From Coleofasciculus sp937127375 (GTDB lineage: Bacteria > Cyanobacteriota > Cyanobacteriia > Cyanobacteriales > Coleofasciculaceae): 64,000 bases of DNA. Under the pieces are notes generated by a model, which was given only the letters and a program-made list of their open reading frames with translations, was not told the DNA's origin and searched no databases. Both the position numbers and the translations under genes were made by a program. The stretch lies in the NCBI GenBank assembly GCA_040218875.1, contig JAVJQP010000116.1. The stretch is one strand, 5' to 3'. Positions 17,820 to 26,716 of this stretch are shown here, piece by piece. Position 1 is the first letter of the stretch, and each line of letters starts with the position of its first letter.

Positions 17820-19766
17820 ATGGCTGTTACTTATGTAGCTGAACCGATTTTAGAAATTGATGGTCAGTTAGCGTCCAAAGCATTAATGGACGACATTATT
17901 GAAATCGCGGTGGAAGAAAGCCTCCATCTTCCCGGAATGTTCACCCTAGTGATTAAGAATGATTACTTTCCTGGGCGCAGCGAGGATGAAACCTGGCGAC
18001 ATGCAGGCTTATTTGAAATCGGCAAAACGATTAAGATAGGGTTCGGTTCTAGTACCACCGAAGCCCAAGAGTTTGAAGAGGAAGACAGAGATTATGTTCT
18101 AGAAGGGGAAATCACGGCGATGGAGTGTAACTTTACTCGTGACTCTGAAGCGCCGATGATGATTCGCGGCTACGATATTTCTCATCGACTGTGGCGGGGG
18201 CGGTATAATCGTTCATTCCAGAATATGACCGATACCGATATTGTCAAAAAAATTGCTGGGGAAGTCGGGATACCCACAGGTACGATTGATGAAACTGGGG
18301 GACCTTATGGATACGGGGATATCAATGGGTCGAATGGTTATGTGTTTCAAGAAAATCAGACCAATCTGGAATTCTTACGCGAACGCGCCGCCCGCAATGG
18401 CTTTGAATTTTTTGTCCAGGATGGAAAATTAAACTTCCGCCAACCCAAAGTTGATGAATCCCTAGAACTGAAATGGTTAAAAGATGTCCATAGTTTTCAG
18501 GTTAGAGTCAGTAGCGCCGAACAGGTGAGTGAAGTTGAGGTAAGGGGTTGGGACTACAGTCAAAAACGTTCAATTGTAGAAACAGCGAATCGAGGACAGG
18601 TACATACCAAAAACGATTATGGGGACGGTGCGAAAACCAGTACCAGTTTTAAAGGAAAGCCACCCACACCCAAGATGATTTTGGTAGACCAACCCGTTTT
18701 CAACGCACCCGAAGCCAGAACCCTAGCCCAAGCCGTATGTGATGAGTTAGGGGGAGAATTTGTTCACGCTGATGCTAAAGCGGAAGGAAACCCCAAAATT
18801 CGCCCTGGGCGGGTGATCAAACTAAGCGATTTAGGTAAGTACAGTGGGGAGTATTACGTTACAGAAACCCGTCACCTGTTCGACGAACGTATTTACACCA
18901 CAGAGTTCACGATACGCGGATTACGTGGGGATAATCTTCCGTCACTGTTATCCCACGAAGCGCCGTTTCAACCGGGACAAACATTACTCGTGGGCATTGT
19001 TACGGATAATAATGACCCTAATGGTTGGGGTCGAGTTAGAGTCAAGTTTCCTACCCTGACCGAAGATCATGCTAGCTACTGGGCGCGAATCGCGGCGGCT
19101 GGCGTAGGACCCGGACGCGGGTTTGACTGTATTCCAGAGGTGAATGATGAGGTGTTAGTCGGGTTTGAACATGGCGATATTCATCATCCTTATGTGATTG
19201 GTGGGGTTTGGAATGGCAAGGATAAACCGCCCGAAGCGGTGACTGATAGTGTTATGGATGGCAAGGTTCGACTGCGGACATTGAAAACTCGCACGGGTCA
19301 TACGTTACAGTTTGTAGAGGAGGATAAAGGAGGGAGTAAAAAAGGGGTTTATTTGGATACGGTATATGGTCATCATTTGCACCTGAATGACACCGAAAGA
19401 TTTATTGAAGCTAAAACCAAAGATGGTCATCAAGTACGTCTAGATGATCAGAATAAGAAGATTGTTATAAAAACTCAAGGAGGACATACCTATGAAATGA
19501 AAGACCAAGGGCGTAATATTACAATGAAATCAACAGGAACAATTAATGTAGAAGCTCCACTGAATATCACCTTAAAAGTAGGGGGCAGCACGATAGAAAT
19601 TTCAACGACTAGTATTACCCTTAAGCAAGGTTTTAATAGAATAGATCTAGGTCCATCAGGGATTACTATTGATTCTCAAGCCATGACTACCTTGAGTGGT
19701 CTGACCACATCAGTACGGGGTAAAGCAGCGATTACAGTTTCAGCTCCAACTGTTAGCTTAGGCTAA
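17820..19766 (+). CDS. cis8: VgrG/gp27-gp5-like spike protein of the contractile injection system (Cis8/Afp8 type)
   Basis: 648 residues from ATG 17820, preceded by AGAGG. An upstream in-frame TTG at 17802 is less likely. The N-terminal ~370 residues form the gp27/phage late control D-like hub (DIIEIAVEESLHLPGMFTLVI, NLEFLRERAARNGFEFFVQDGKLNF). A gp5 OB-fold follows (VGIVTDNNDPNGWGRVRVKFPTL, SYWARIAAAGVGPGRG, VGFEHGDIHHPYVIGGVWNG), then a repetitive beta-helix tail (DDQNKKIVIKTQGGHTYEM and similar). This trimer is the spike under the PAAR tip. The gene is intact and of typical length. Confidence 0.92.
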   Translation: MAVTYVAEPILEIDGQLASKALMDDIIEIAVEESLHLPGMFTLVIKNDYFPGRSEDETWRHAGLFEIGKTIKIGFGSSTTEAQEFEEEDRDYVLEGEITAMECNFTRDSEAPMMIRGYDISHRLWRGRYNRSFQNMTDTDIVKKIAGEVGIPTGTIDETGGPYGYGDINGSNGYVFQENQTNLEFLRERAARNGFEFFVQDGKLNFRQPKVDESLELKWLKDVHSFQVRVSSAEQVSEVEVRGWDYSQKRSIVETANRGQVHTKNDYGDGAKTSTSFKGKPPTPKMILVDQPVFNAPEARTLAQAVCDELGGEFVHADAKAEGNPKIRPGRVIKLSDLGKYSGEYYVTETRHLFDERIYTTEFTIRGLRGDNLPSLLSHEAPFQPGQTLLVGIVTDNNDPNGWGRVRVKFPTLTEDHASYWARIAAAGVGPGRGFDCIPEVNDEVLVGFEHGDIHHPYVIGGVWNGKDKPPEAVTDSVMDGKVRLRTLKTRTGHTLQFVEEDKGGSKKGVYLDTVYGHHLHLNDTERFIEAKTKDGHQVRLDDQNKKIVIKTQGGHTYEMKDQGRNITMKSTGTINVEAPLNITLKVGGSTIEISTTSITLKQGFNRIDLGPSGITIDSQAMTTLSGLTTSVRGKAAITVSAPTVSLG

Positions 19767-19825
19767 TAAATCTGAGATCGATACCTGATAAAAGAAAGTA
19801 AAAAAGGAGTCAAAAGAGATAACAA

Positions 19826-20221
19826 ATGCCGTTGCAAACTTGTATGGGTGCAACCCTCCAATGTATTCCGTTTGGAGTAGCACCTAGTTCATTAATTGTG
19901 ATTCCAAAAGGTCCACCTGTATCGGTGAAAGGAATGTTAGCCGCTACAATTATGGACTTTGTACCCATTACCAATATTCCGCCTTTTGGTATGTGTACAT
20001 CTATAGCTAATCCAGCCGTAGCCTCAGCCACAGCAGCCGCTTTAGGGGTATTAACTCCGATGCCCTGTCTCCCTGTTCCCGTCGGTCCATGGAAGCCTGG
20101 AGCAATTAAAACAAAGATTAATAAACTTCCGGCACTCCCTGATTTTGCTGTTTGTAACTGCATGTGGGGCGGTGTAATCAAAATTATGAATCCAGGACAA
20201 TTTCAAGTTAGTGTTCTCTAA
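19826..20221 (+). CDS. cis10: PAAR-like (DUF4280) spike-tip protein
   Basis: 131 residues, directly after the spike gene. The pattern MPLQTCMGATLQCIPFGVAPSS, DFVPITNIPPFGMCTSIANP, MPCLPVPVGPWKPGA and CNCMWGGVIKIMNPGQ is that of DUF4280 PAAR-like proteins, with conserved cysteines and proline-rich turns. In CIS particles this small cone caps the VgrG spike and can carry cargo. No extension domain is attached here, so it is probably structural. It converges on the dioxygenase gene with only 5 bases between stop codons. Confidence 0.85.
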   Translation: MPLQTCMGATLQCIPFGVAPSSLIVIPKGPPVSVKGMLAATIMDFVPITNIPPFGMCTSIANPAVASATAAALGVLTPMPCLPVPVGPWKPGAIKTKINKLPALPDFAVCNCMWGGVIKIMNPGQFQVSVL

Positions 20222-20226
20222 ATTGA

Positions 20227-21057
20227 TTATTCTTTTAAAGGAATAAATACATTCCGGTTCATCCATTGGGGAATTTTGTTAGCACTCATCACCCGCAATT
20301 CAACACTAATTCGATCCTGAGTCATGGCTTCAGTAACATAAGTTTTGTGAAGCGTGCCATTCAGAAAAATAAGAACATCTCCCACAGTCATTTCTGGAGA
20401 CCAAAACTCATTGGGTGCAAAAGGTTGTCTAAGTTTAACCTCGTTTAGACAGTCATAATGGAGAAGCTGATCGAGATTTCGCCGGATAAACTGAAGCCCC
20501 GGTCGATCTCGCCCACAATCCGTGAGCGGTATCCAGCAGGTAATCAGGGGTGTTAAAGGTTCACGGATATAGTAATTACTGCTATTCGACAAAGGGTTAA
20601 ACGTAACTCCCAATGCCCCATCTTGATGCCAGGTATGGGGAGTATGCAAGGGATGATAGTGTGAAAGAGCATATTGTTTCCTGACCCAAGATTGAGAAAG
20701 GTTAAATAAAAGGGAGCTATCCATAATCTTGGCTAAAACCTGATAAACTAAAGAATTAATTACAATAGATATCATTTGGTGCGAAATCTTCTCGAAAGCA
20801 TGGGTTATTTGATAATCATCAAGGGCAAAAAGACTAACGGAGGTGACTCTAAGATTAAAGAAATAGTAGCAAGGGAGATAATCACTGACCTGTTCGATTC
20901 CCTGTTCATGAATAATCTGTTCTATGTAAGAAAAACATTGAGTAGCGGATCGAGCAACAAGGGAAAGTTGAGCAGGATCGAGGATTCCTTTGAGCAGAAC
21001 AACTCCATGATTCTTGAGTAAAACTTCTGCCTCTATGACTGAATTATGAACTTCCAT
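20227..21057 (-). CDS. phytanoyl-CoA dioxygenase-like Fe(II)/2-oxoglutarate enzyme
   Basis: 276 residues. The iron-binding HxD lies in TWHQDGALG and the distal His in NGTLHKTY. An Arg for 2-oxoglutarate is likely in SVELRVM. The segments PLITCWIPLTDCGRDRPGLQFI and VGDVLIFLNG fit the PhyH superfamily. The substrate is unknown. It is the only minus-strand gene in the left half of the CIS locus, placed between the spike tip and gp25 genes. It may be an insertion, or it may modify a CIS component or cargo. Its AT-rich composition differs from the flanking genes. Confidence 0.8.
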   Translation of the reverse strand: MEVHNSVIEAEVLLKNHGVVLLKGILDPAQLSLVARSATQCFSYIEQIIHEQGIEQVSDYLPCYYFFNLRVTSVSLFALDDYQITHAFEKISHQMISIVINSLVYQVLAKIMDSSLLFNLSQSWVRKQYALSHYHPLHTPHTWHQDGALGVTFNPLSNSSNYYIREPLTPLITCWIPLTDCGRDRPGLQFIRRNLDQLLHYDCLNEVKLRQPFAPNEFWSPEMTVGDVLIFLNGTLHKTYVTEAMTQDRISVELRVMSANKIPQWMNRNVFIPLKE

Positions 21058-21148
21058 ATCTTTAACGAGACTCAGGTTTTGGTAAATCGGCTAAATTCTT
21101 GAGATTCTGGTAAGAACGTACTGATTCTAACTCACTAAATTTATAGAA

Positions 21149-21565
21149 ATGGCAGACATTACAAATAATCAGCCACGAGATTATCTGGGTAGGGGACTAT
21201 CATTTCCCTTACGAGGAAACTTGCAAGGAAGCCTGCAACTCAGCGCCGACATCCGGAACATCGAAGAATCGATCGCGCTAATTCTGGGAACTAAGGTGGG
21301 TGAGAGAGTCTACCGACAAAATTTTGGGTCGCGCCTGTCTGAACTCGCCTTTGCGCCAATGAATACCCAAACGCTTTTGCTGATCCGAATCTATGTTGAG
21401 GAAGCCCTGAAAATGTGGGAACCTCGGATTGTACTGGATGGCGTTTATACAGAACCTGATCCGATTCGCGGTCGGGTCAATATTATTATTGAATATCATC
21501 CCAAAGATTCCCATGATACTCGGAGTTTAGTGTATCCGTTCTATCTCCAGCCATCTGGAGAGTAG
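21149..21565 (+). CDS. cis9: gp25-like baseplate protein (Cis9/Afp9 type)
   Basis: 138 residues with the GPW/gp25 family signature: SADIRNIEESIALILGTKVGER, YRQNFGSRLSELAFAPMN, then IRIYVEEALKMWEPRIVLDGV and a C-terminal YHPKDSHDTRSLVYPFY. gp25 staples the sheath to the baseplate and contains the EPR motif (here WEPRI) important for sheath contact. The gene is intact. It is followed by a tandem repeat tract leading into the next baseplate gene. Confidence 0.9.
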   Translation: MADITNNQPRDYLGRGLSFPLRGNLQGSLQLSADIRNIEESIALILGTKVGERVYRQNFGSRLSELAFAPMNTQTLLLIRIYVEEALKMWEPRIVLDGVYTEPDPIRGRVNIIIEYHPKDSHDTRSLVYPFYLQPSGE

Positions 21566-21568
21566 TTG

Positions 21569-21687
21569 GTCATAGTTCATGATTCATGATTCATGGGGAT
21601 AAATGACAAATGATAAATGACATAAGACATAAGACAAATGACATAAGACGAATGACATAAGACATAAGACATAAGACGAATGACAAA
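21569..21687 (+). repeat. short tandem repeats (ATGACATAAGACAA type)
   Basis: Repeated CATAGTTCATGATTCATG and then five or more variants of GACATAAGAC/GACAAATGAC fill the gap and end two bases before the start of the next CIS gene. The same repeat precedes the gene at 40496. It resembles the heptamer-type STRR repeats of filamentous cyanobacteria. Confidence 0.75.
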
Positions 21688-21689
21688 TT

Positions 21690-23912
21690 ATGGAATTTGA
21701 TTTTTTACCCAAGTTACCAAAATCTGATTTAGACGATCGCGCGTTTCAGGATTTGGTGGAAGAGTGTATCCTCCGCATTCCCCGCTACTGTCCCGAGTGG
21801 ACGAATTATAACCCCAGTGACCCCGGAATCACGCTGATTGAACTGTTCGCCTGGTTAACTGACCAAATGTTGCTGCGGTTCAATCAAGTCCCCCGGCGTA
21901 ACTATGTTACCTTTCTGGAATTACTGGGGATTCGCCTACAAGCGCCAACCCCGGCGCAAACCCAACAAACATTTTATTTGAGTTCGTCTCTCCCCGAAGC
22001 CTACACGATTCCCAGGGGAACCGAAGTGGCGACAGTACGCACTCAAACCGATGATGCGATTATTTTTAGCACCGATCGCCCCCTAGTGATTGCGAAACCC
22101 AGTATCCGCCATTTTCTCACCTCCGAAACCGCTGACGACCAACCGGAAGTCCTGCGCGATCGCTTCGTGGGAACGTGGAGTCAGCAACCCAGTGGGGAGT
22201 GGGAAGGCTTGGAGTTATCGATTTTTAATGAACAACCTGAAGCGGGAAATTGCTTTTATCTCGTCTTTGAAGCCGATCAACCCATCGAAGGCAATGTTAT
22301 CGCCCTGCGAATTAAAGGTGAAGCCGCTACCTCCACTGGGATTAATCCCGAAGATCCCCCCCGCCTTTGGCAAGCCTGGAATGGTATGTTTTGGCAACCC
22401 ATCCTCCTCCAAGAAGCGGATGATAGCACCAAAGGATTTAGTTTCAGTGAACTGATCCGTCAAGGGGGTGATCCGTTACAAGGGGCGGATGTTGTCCTCC
22501 ATTTACCCCTGCGTTTACCCGTTACCCAATTTGTTACCTATCAGGGACGTTGGCTACGCTGTGTTTACAGCGAACCTCAGTTCAATCAACCCGGTTATAT
22601 GCGTTCCCCGCGCATCGTTGGTTTAGATGTTCGGTCGATTGGCGGTACCGTGGAAGTCACCCAATGTACCACGATTCGTAATGAAATCCTGGGCGAAAGT
22701 GATGGAAATCCCGGTCAAACCTTTCAACTGCAAGGACGGGGAATTTTGCCGCGCCGGGAAGAGGAACATCTTCTGGTGATTCCACCTGGAGGATTACCTC
22801 AAATCTGGCAAGAAGTCAATGATTTTGCTGACTCAGGTCCAGAAGACCTGCACTATACCATTGATGCGATTACTGGCATCATTCAATTTGGTCCCCTATT
22901 ACGAGAACCCTCTCAACTGCGAGAACAAACGCGGTGGCGTTCTCGTTCCCAGAGAGTACCCTCAGAAATGCTCAGTTTAGTCAACGGGAGAACTGGCGCG
23001 TTAGAACGACGGGAGGGCGCAGCGATGCAGTCGATGGAACGTCAATATGGCGCAGTTCCCCCTAGAGGTGCGGTGATCCAAATGGCTGCCTATCGCATTG
23101 GGGGTGGTCAACAGGGTAACGTACAACGGGGCGCGATTCAAGTCCTCAAATCCGCTGTTCCTTATGTGGCGAACGTAATTAACTATTCTCCCGCCCGGAA
23201 TGGCGCTGATGCGGAATCTTTAGAACAAGCCGTGATCCGGGTACCGCGACTCCTAAGAACCCGCGATCGCGCTGTTACTCGCGAAGACTTTGAATACCTA
23301 GCCATGGAAGCCGGAGGCGGCTCTATTTCTCGCGTGTTATGCTTATCACCCATTCGCCAAGAAGACGCCGGACGAGTACGTCTGCTGCTTGTACCCAACG
23401 CCAATACGGATGGGATTGAGCGCGGTGAAGGCATTGATCCAGATGTATTAACGCTAACCCCGCAACTCACCGAACGAGTGCTAAGTTATCTCGATGAACG
23501 ACGGTTACTCGGTGTAGAAATCCTCTGTAGCCAACCCGATTACGTTGGGGTTGCGGTACAAACAGAAGTTGCTCTGGATGCAGCTTATAATAATCCCCGT
23601 GCCCAACAAGAAATACTATTGAAACTACAAACCGCACTCTATCGTTTTCTCAATCCTTTAACTGGGGGTTCAGAGGGGAACGGGTGGTCTTTCGGTCGCC
23701 CAGTTTATTCATCGGATATTGTTACCTTATTGCAAAGCGTTGCTGGGGTACAGTATTTAGGGGCGGTACAGCTATTTGAATTACGACGTCAGGGACAAAA
23801 TTGGGTGCGAAGCTCACCCCTAGCTCTCATTGACCCCGGTGCTTTGGGTCTAATCTGTTCTTGGCATAGTAATCGATCACGCTCTGGTCATGTGATTAAT
23901 TTGATTACATAA
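21690..23912 (+). CDS. cis11: baseplate J/gp6-like protein of the contractile injection system (Cis11 type)
   Basis: 740 residues. The N-terminus (DDRAFQDLVEECILRIPRYCPEWTNYNPSDPGITLIELFAW) is the typical opening of eCIS baseplate wedge proteins. The central part is long and beta-rich. The gp6/J domain is seen in the C-terminal third: SLEQAVIRVPRLLRTRDRAVTREDFEYLA, then RVRLLLVPN and RPVYSSDIVTLLQSVAGVQYL. It forms the baseplate wedge with the Cis12-type partner. The gene is intact. Its 3' side borders the repeat-cassette zone. Confidence 0.9.
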   Translation: MEFDFLPKLPKSDLDDRAFQDLVEECILRIPRYCPEWTNYNPSDPGITLIELFAWLTDQMLLRFNQVPRRNYVTFLELLGIRLQAPTPAQTQQTFYLSSSLPEAYTIPRGTEVATVRTQTDDAIIFSTDRPLVIAKPSIRHFLTSETADDQPEVLRDRFVGTWSQQPSGEWEGLELSIFNEQPEAGNCFYLVFEADQPIEGNVIALRIKGEAATSTGINPEDPPRLWQAWNGMFWQPILLQEADDSTKGFSFSELIRQGGDPLQGADVVLHLPLRLPVTQFVTYQGRWLRCVYSEPQFNQPGYMRSPRIVGLDVRSIGGTVEVTQCTTIRNEILGESDGNPGQTFQLQGRGILPRREEEHLLVIPPGGLPQIWQEVNDFADSGPEDLHYTIDAITGIIQFGPLLREPSQLREQTRWRSRSQRVPSEMLSLVNGRTGALERREGAAMQSMERQYGAVPPRGAVIQMAAYRIGGGQQGNVQRGAIQVLKSAVPYVANVINYSPARNGADAESLEQAVIRVPRLLRTRDRAVTREDFEYLAMEAGGGSISRVLCLSPIRQEDAGRVRLLLVPNANTDGIERGEGIDPDVLTLTPQLTERVLSYLDERRLLGVEILCSQPDYVGVAVQTEVALDAAYNNPRAQQEILLKLQTALYRFLNPLTGGSEGNGWSFGRPVYSSDIVTLLQSVAGVQYLGAVQLFELRRQGQNWVRSSPLALIDPGALGLICSWHSNRSRSGHVINLIT

Positions 23913-23928
23913 GTGTGAATGGAGAAGC

Positions 23929-24256
23929 GCGATCGCACTTCTATTTTTACTCTTTTATACGATAAAGGCTTGACTTTGGCTAATTTTTTATGTACTATTT
24001 CATCATGGGAAAATATGCCAGCCTATAGACTCTAGACTGATCACTTCAAAAACACAGATTACACTGATTGAATGACACTAAAGAGAAGATTCAATCGTGA
24101 AGGACACAGATTGACACAGAGGACTTAATAATTTCCCGACAATTCTTACATACTCTGGCAATTGAGAACTAACACCTCAGTGAAATCAGTGTGACTAACC
24201 TCTCACTCCTCACCCTTAACGTTTCTATAAATCAGTGAAATCAGTGTTACGGCGAT
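23929..24256 (+). repeat. long cassette repeat, copy 1
   Basis: About 328 bp. It starts GCGATCGCACTTCTATTTTT, contains GCTTGACTTTGGCTAATTTT, GCCAGCCTATAGACTC, ACACAGATTACACTGATTG and GAAGGACACAGATTGACAC, and ends AAATCAGTGTTACG. It lies directly after cis11. It is nearly the same as the copies at 25400, 27658, 28677 and 29779. Confidence 0.92.
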
Positions 24257-24307
24257 TACCTCCGATATTTGGTTACAATTAAAGGGGTATGTACTTCAAC
24301 ACTATAG

Positions 24308-24456
24308 ATGCCTGCTAAGGATATTTAGCGATTACACAAGGAACCTATAAACGTTATTTTCAACGCCAGTTAGCTCAGATGATTATCAATCGGAATCAAG
24401 TGAAATTGTTAATCGTTGATCCAGAAAGTGAGGGTATTGTGGAATGGATAGATTAA
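24308..24456 (+). pseudogene. xisH: xisH remnant with large internal deletion
   Basis: Six N-terminal codons typical of XisH (MPAKDI) are followed at once by a stop. In another frame the XisH C-terminus follows (YLAITQGTYKRYFQRQL, then VKLLIVDPESEGIVEWID). Nearly the whole nuclease-like middle (about 85 residues of a usual ~138) is gone. XisH is named for excision of the fdxN element in Anabaena, and XisH/XisI pairs also occur widely as small accessory modules. A second xisH in this window is deleted in the same way. Confidence 0.75.
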
Positions 24457-24584
24457 AGCATTATCGGCAAATTATCCAAGAAATTTTAATGGAATATCAT
24501 CAACTCAATAAAAAATCGGGTTCGACAACTGAAAGTGCTATTGGCGTTAGGGTAGCAAACCCGTTGGTATCGCCTAAGGGTTGA
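24444..24584 (+). pseudogene. xisI: xisI remnant, truncated
   Basis: The ORF begins MDRLKHYRQIIQEILMEYH, the usual XisI N-terminus, overlaps the xisH remnant by 13 bases as in intact pairs, and then runs into unrelated sequence. The conserved XisI core (VGWxxxRRVYGCVLHLDI) is missing. Only 46 residues remain of about 111. Confidence 0.75.
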
Positions 24585-24712
24585 CTTGTAAGGAAAGTGG
24601 GTGCGATCGCACTCTGTTTATCCTCATTTCGACCGACAGGCGATCGCACTCTCTCCCATCAATCCAACCCAAACAGCGATCGTACTCTTTTTATCCTTAA
24701 TTCGACTGACAG

Positions 24713-24838
24713 GCGATCGCACTTCTATTTTTTTTTACCCATTTCTACGATAGCGGCTTGACTTTGGCTAATTTTTTAGGTACTATTTCATCATGGAAAA
24801 ATGTGTCCGCCTATAGACTCTGTACTCGTCACTTCAAA
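24713..24838 (+). repeat. long cassette repeat, partial copy (5' third)
   Basis: This copy matches the first ~125 bp of the long repeat, from GCGATCGCACTTCTATTTTT to CACTTCAAA, and then stops. It is preceded by the ~75-bp HIP1-rich leader (GATCGCACTCTCTCCCATCAA...) found before copies 2, 4 and 5. The truncation lies 8 bases before the next small gene. Confidence 0.85.
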
Positions 24839-24846
24839 TTCTGTTT

Positions 24847-25104
24847 ATGTCAACGTCTCACTCGAATAAAAAAAAGTCAGTTCAACCTAGGCAACAATCC
24901 GATTCTCAATTGCAAGCGATCGCTTACAGCTTAGATAGTCTCGTTCCAGGATTTTATCTTTGGCTAGGTGATCTGAAAATTAGGTTAGGTGGGAGTGAAG
25001 CGGAAGAAACCTATCCTGGAATTATTCATAGTTGGTGGGGTATAGCACTGGTTCTACCGGGGTATCGGATCTATAGTACCTATCAAGGTAGCTATGACCC
25101 TTGA
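24847..25104 (+). CDS. unknown small protein, first gene of a two-gene cassette
   Basis: 85 residues. A basic, Ser/Gln-rich N-terminus (SNKKKSVQPRQQSDSQ) precedes a compact C-terminal part (SLVPGFYLWLGDLKIRLGG...SWWGIALVLPGYRIYS). No family was recognised. It overlaps the next gene by 11 bases, the coupling typical of toxin-antitoxin pairs, and sits between long repeats like the other modules. The function is unknown. Confidence 0.55.
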   Translation: MSTSHSNKKKSVQPRQQSDSQLQAIAYSLDSLVPGFYLWLGDLKIRLGGSEAEETYPGIIHSWWGIALVLPGYRIYSTYQGSYDP

Positions 25105-25324
25105 TCAGCATGATCTGGATGGCATTGCCAAAATCACGGTTAAAATTCTGCCAACTCCTGAATTTGAAGCGCTTTTAATTGCTGCCGGATATAGTAAGAT
25201 GGGTACGGCTCCAGCTAAAGGAAATCGGATTAAGGTTTGGTGGGTTCATACAAGTTTCAGGCGAATAGAAGCAATTTATAGTCCAGATGGCGCAGTTGCT
25301 ATTACGGCTTATCATGTCACTTGA
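25094..25324 (+). CDS. unknown small protein, second gene of the two-gene cassette
   Basis: 76 residues, mixed alpha/beta by appearance (ITVKILPTPEFEALLIAAGYSK, then VWWVHTSFRRIEAIYSPDG). Not recognised. Its start lies inside the previous gene, suggesting translational coupling. Context makes an addiction-type or defence pair conceivable, but the sequence alone does not show it. Confidence 0.55.
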   Translation: MTLDQHDLDGIAKITVKILPTPEFEALLIAAGYSKMGTAPAKGNRIKVWWVHTSFRRIEAIYSPDGAVAITAYHVT

Positions 25325-25399
25325 TCGGCGATCGCACTCTCTCCCATCAATCCAATCCTAACGCGATCGCGCTCTGTTTATCCTCAATTCGACCCACAG

Positions 25400-25730
25400 G
25401 CGATCGCACTTCTATTTTTACCCATTTCTACGATACAGGCTTGACTTAGGCAACGATTTTAGGTATTGTTTCATCATGGAAAAATGTGCCAGCCTATAGA
25501 CTCTTTCCTCATCACTTCCAAAACACAGATTACACGGATTGAGTGACACTAAAGAGAAGACACAAAGCGTGAAGGACACCGATTGACACAGAGGACTTAA
25601 TAATTTCCCGACAAATCTTACATCTTCTGGCAATTGAGGACTAACGCCTCAGTGAAATCAGTGGGGCAAACCTCTCACTTCCAACCGCTACCGTCTCTAT
25701 AAATCAGCGAAATCAGTGTTACGCGATCGC
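25400..25730 (+). repeat. long cassette repeat, copy 2
   Basis: A full ~331-bp copy with the same internal landmarks as copy 1, ending AAATCAGTGTTACGCGATCGC. A ~75-bp leader with two HIP1-like sites precedes it at 25326-25399. Confidence 0.92.
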
Positions 25731-25779
25731 AAAAGCTAGGTTAGAATTGTTGTAGCCTAGGCAGGGAGAGAGGTAATGA

Positions 25780-26079
25780 TTGCGTTATAGCTTTGATTGG
25801 GACTCGACCAAAGACCAGCAAAACATTCGTAAACACCGGGTTTCTTTTCGTCAAGCTGCGACAATCTTTCGCGATCCCAATCAGCTATCTATTTATGATC
25901 AGGAACATAGTCAGAATGAGGAACGCTGGATTACGATGGGAATAGACAGCACAGGTGTGGTTCGTGTTGTCGTACATACTTACGAACAGATTAACGATGA
26001 ATTGTGCCAAATTCGGATAATTTCGGCACGTAAAGTAACAAATCGAGAAATGAGCCAGTATAGCGAGGGAAATCAATGA
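25780..26079 (+). CDS. brnT: BrnT family toxin
   Basis: 99 residues. The BrnT signature is clear: YSFDWDSTKDQQNIRKHRVSF, then DPNQLSIYDQEHS, RWITMGIDSTGVVRVVVHTY and IRIISARKVTNREM. BrnT is a RelE-fold ribonuclease toxin neutralised by BrnA. The start is TTG at 25780 with GGAGAGAGG well placed upstream. It overlaps the antitoxin by 4 bases (ATGA). It looks intact. Confidence 0.9.
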   Translation: MRYSFDWDSTKDQQNIRKHRVSFRQAATIFRDPNQLSIYDQEHSQNEERWITMGIDSTGVVRVVVHTYEQINDELCQIRIISARKVTNREMSQYSEGNQ

Positions 26080-26285
26080 AAGCAGACTATGATTTTTCTA
26101 AGGGTAAACGTGGCAAGTTTTATCATCCTGATGCCGTTTTTAACTTTCCCATTTATCTTGAACCTGATGTTAATGAGGTCATGAACAAGCTTGCCAATGA
26201 GAAGGGTGTTGAAGTTGAGACATTGGTGAATGAATGGCTCAGAGCGAATATAAAGCTAATTGAAAGTGTTCGGCAAACCAAGTGA
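26076..26285 (+). CDS. brnA: BrnA-like antitoxin
   Basis: 69 residues starting in the ATGA overlap with brnT. The N-terminus (MKADYDFSKGKRGKFYHPDA) is the usual toxin-wrapping segment, and the C-terminal half (VNEVMNKLANEKGVEVETLVNEWLRANI) is a ribbon-helix-helix-like DNA-binding part. BrnA-type antitoxins autorepress the operon. Confidence 0.85.
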   Translation: MKADYDFSKGKRGKFYHPDAVFNFPIYLEPDVNEVMNKLANEKGVEVETLVNEWLRANIKLIESVRQTK

Positions 26286-26368
26286 TGTAGCGATCGCACG
26301 ACTTTTATAGTATACTTTTATAATGAAAATATGTATTCGATTGTAAAGAAAACTTCTTGGATAACAAC

Positions 26369-26716
26369 GTGACAAAAATTACCCTTGAAGTATCTGACGA
26401 GTTAAGAGAACAACTGGCACAGGTTGGTGATCGGTTGCCGGAACTCCTGGCACTTAGTCTCCAGCAGCCACCACTTCCAGCTCGTATTTATCACTATATT
26501 CTTAACTTCCTGGCAAGCCAACCCACGCCAGAAGAAATTCTCGCGTTCCGTCCGACTCCGGAAATGCAAATAAGACTGCAAACTTTGCTAGCACGCAGCC
26601 AAGCCGGAGAAATCACACTCCCAGAACAACAAGAACTTGATGAGTATGAACGTATCGAACATCTAATCGTGATGCTCAAAGCGGGTAGTCTAAGTTATTT
26701 GATGGGGACGGCATGA
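26369..26716 (+). CDS. antitoxin-like protein preceding an HNH gene
   Basis: About 115 residues from GTG 26369 (VTKITLEVSDELREQLAQVGDRLPELL), with a TTG at 26357 as an alternative. The N-terminus resembles small cyanobacterial antitoxin-like proteins, and the rest is helical (PTPEEILAFRPTPEMQIRLQTLLARSQAG). It overlaps the broken HNH gene by 4 bases (ATGA), so the two formed a coupled pair. Function is inferred only from this arrangement. Confidence 0.65.
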   Translation: MTKITLEVSDELREQLAQVGDRLPELLALSLQQPPLPARIYHYILNFLASQPTPEEILAFRPTPEMQIRLQTLLARSQAGEITLPEQQELDEYERIEHLIVMLKAGSLSYLMGTA

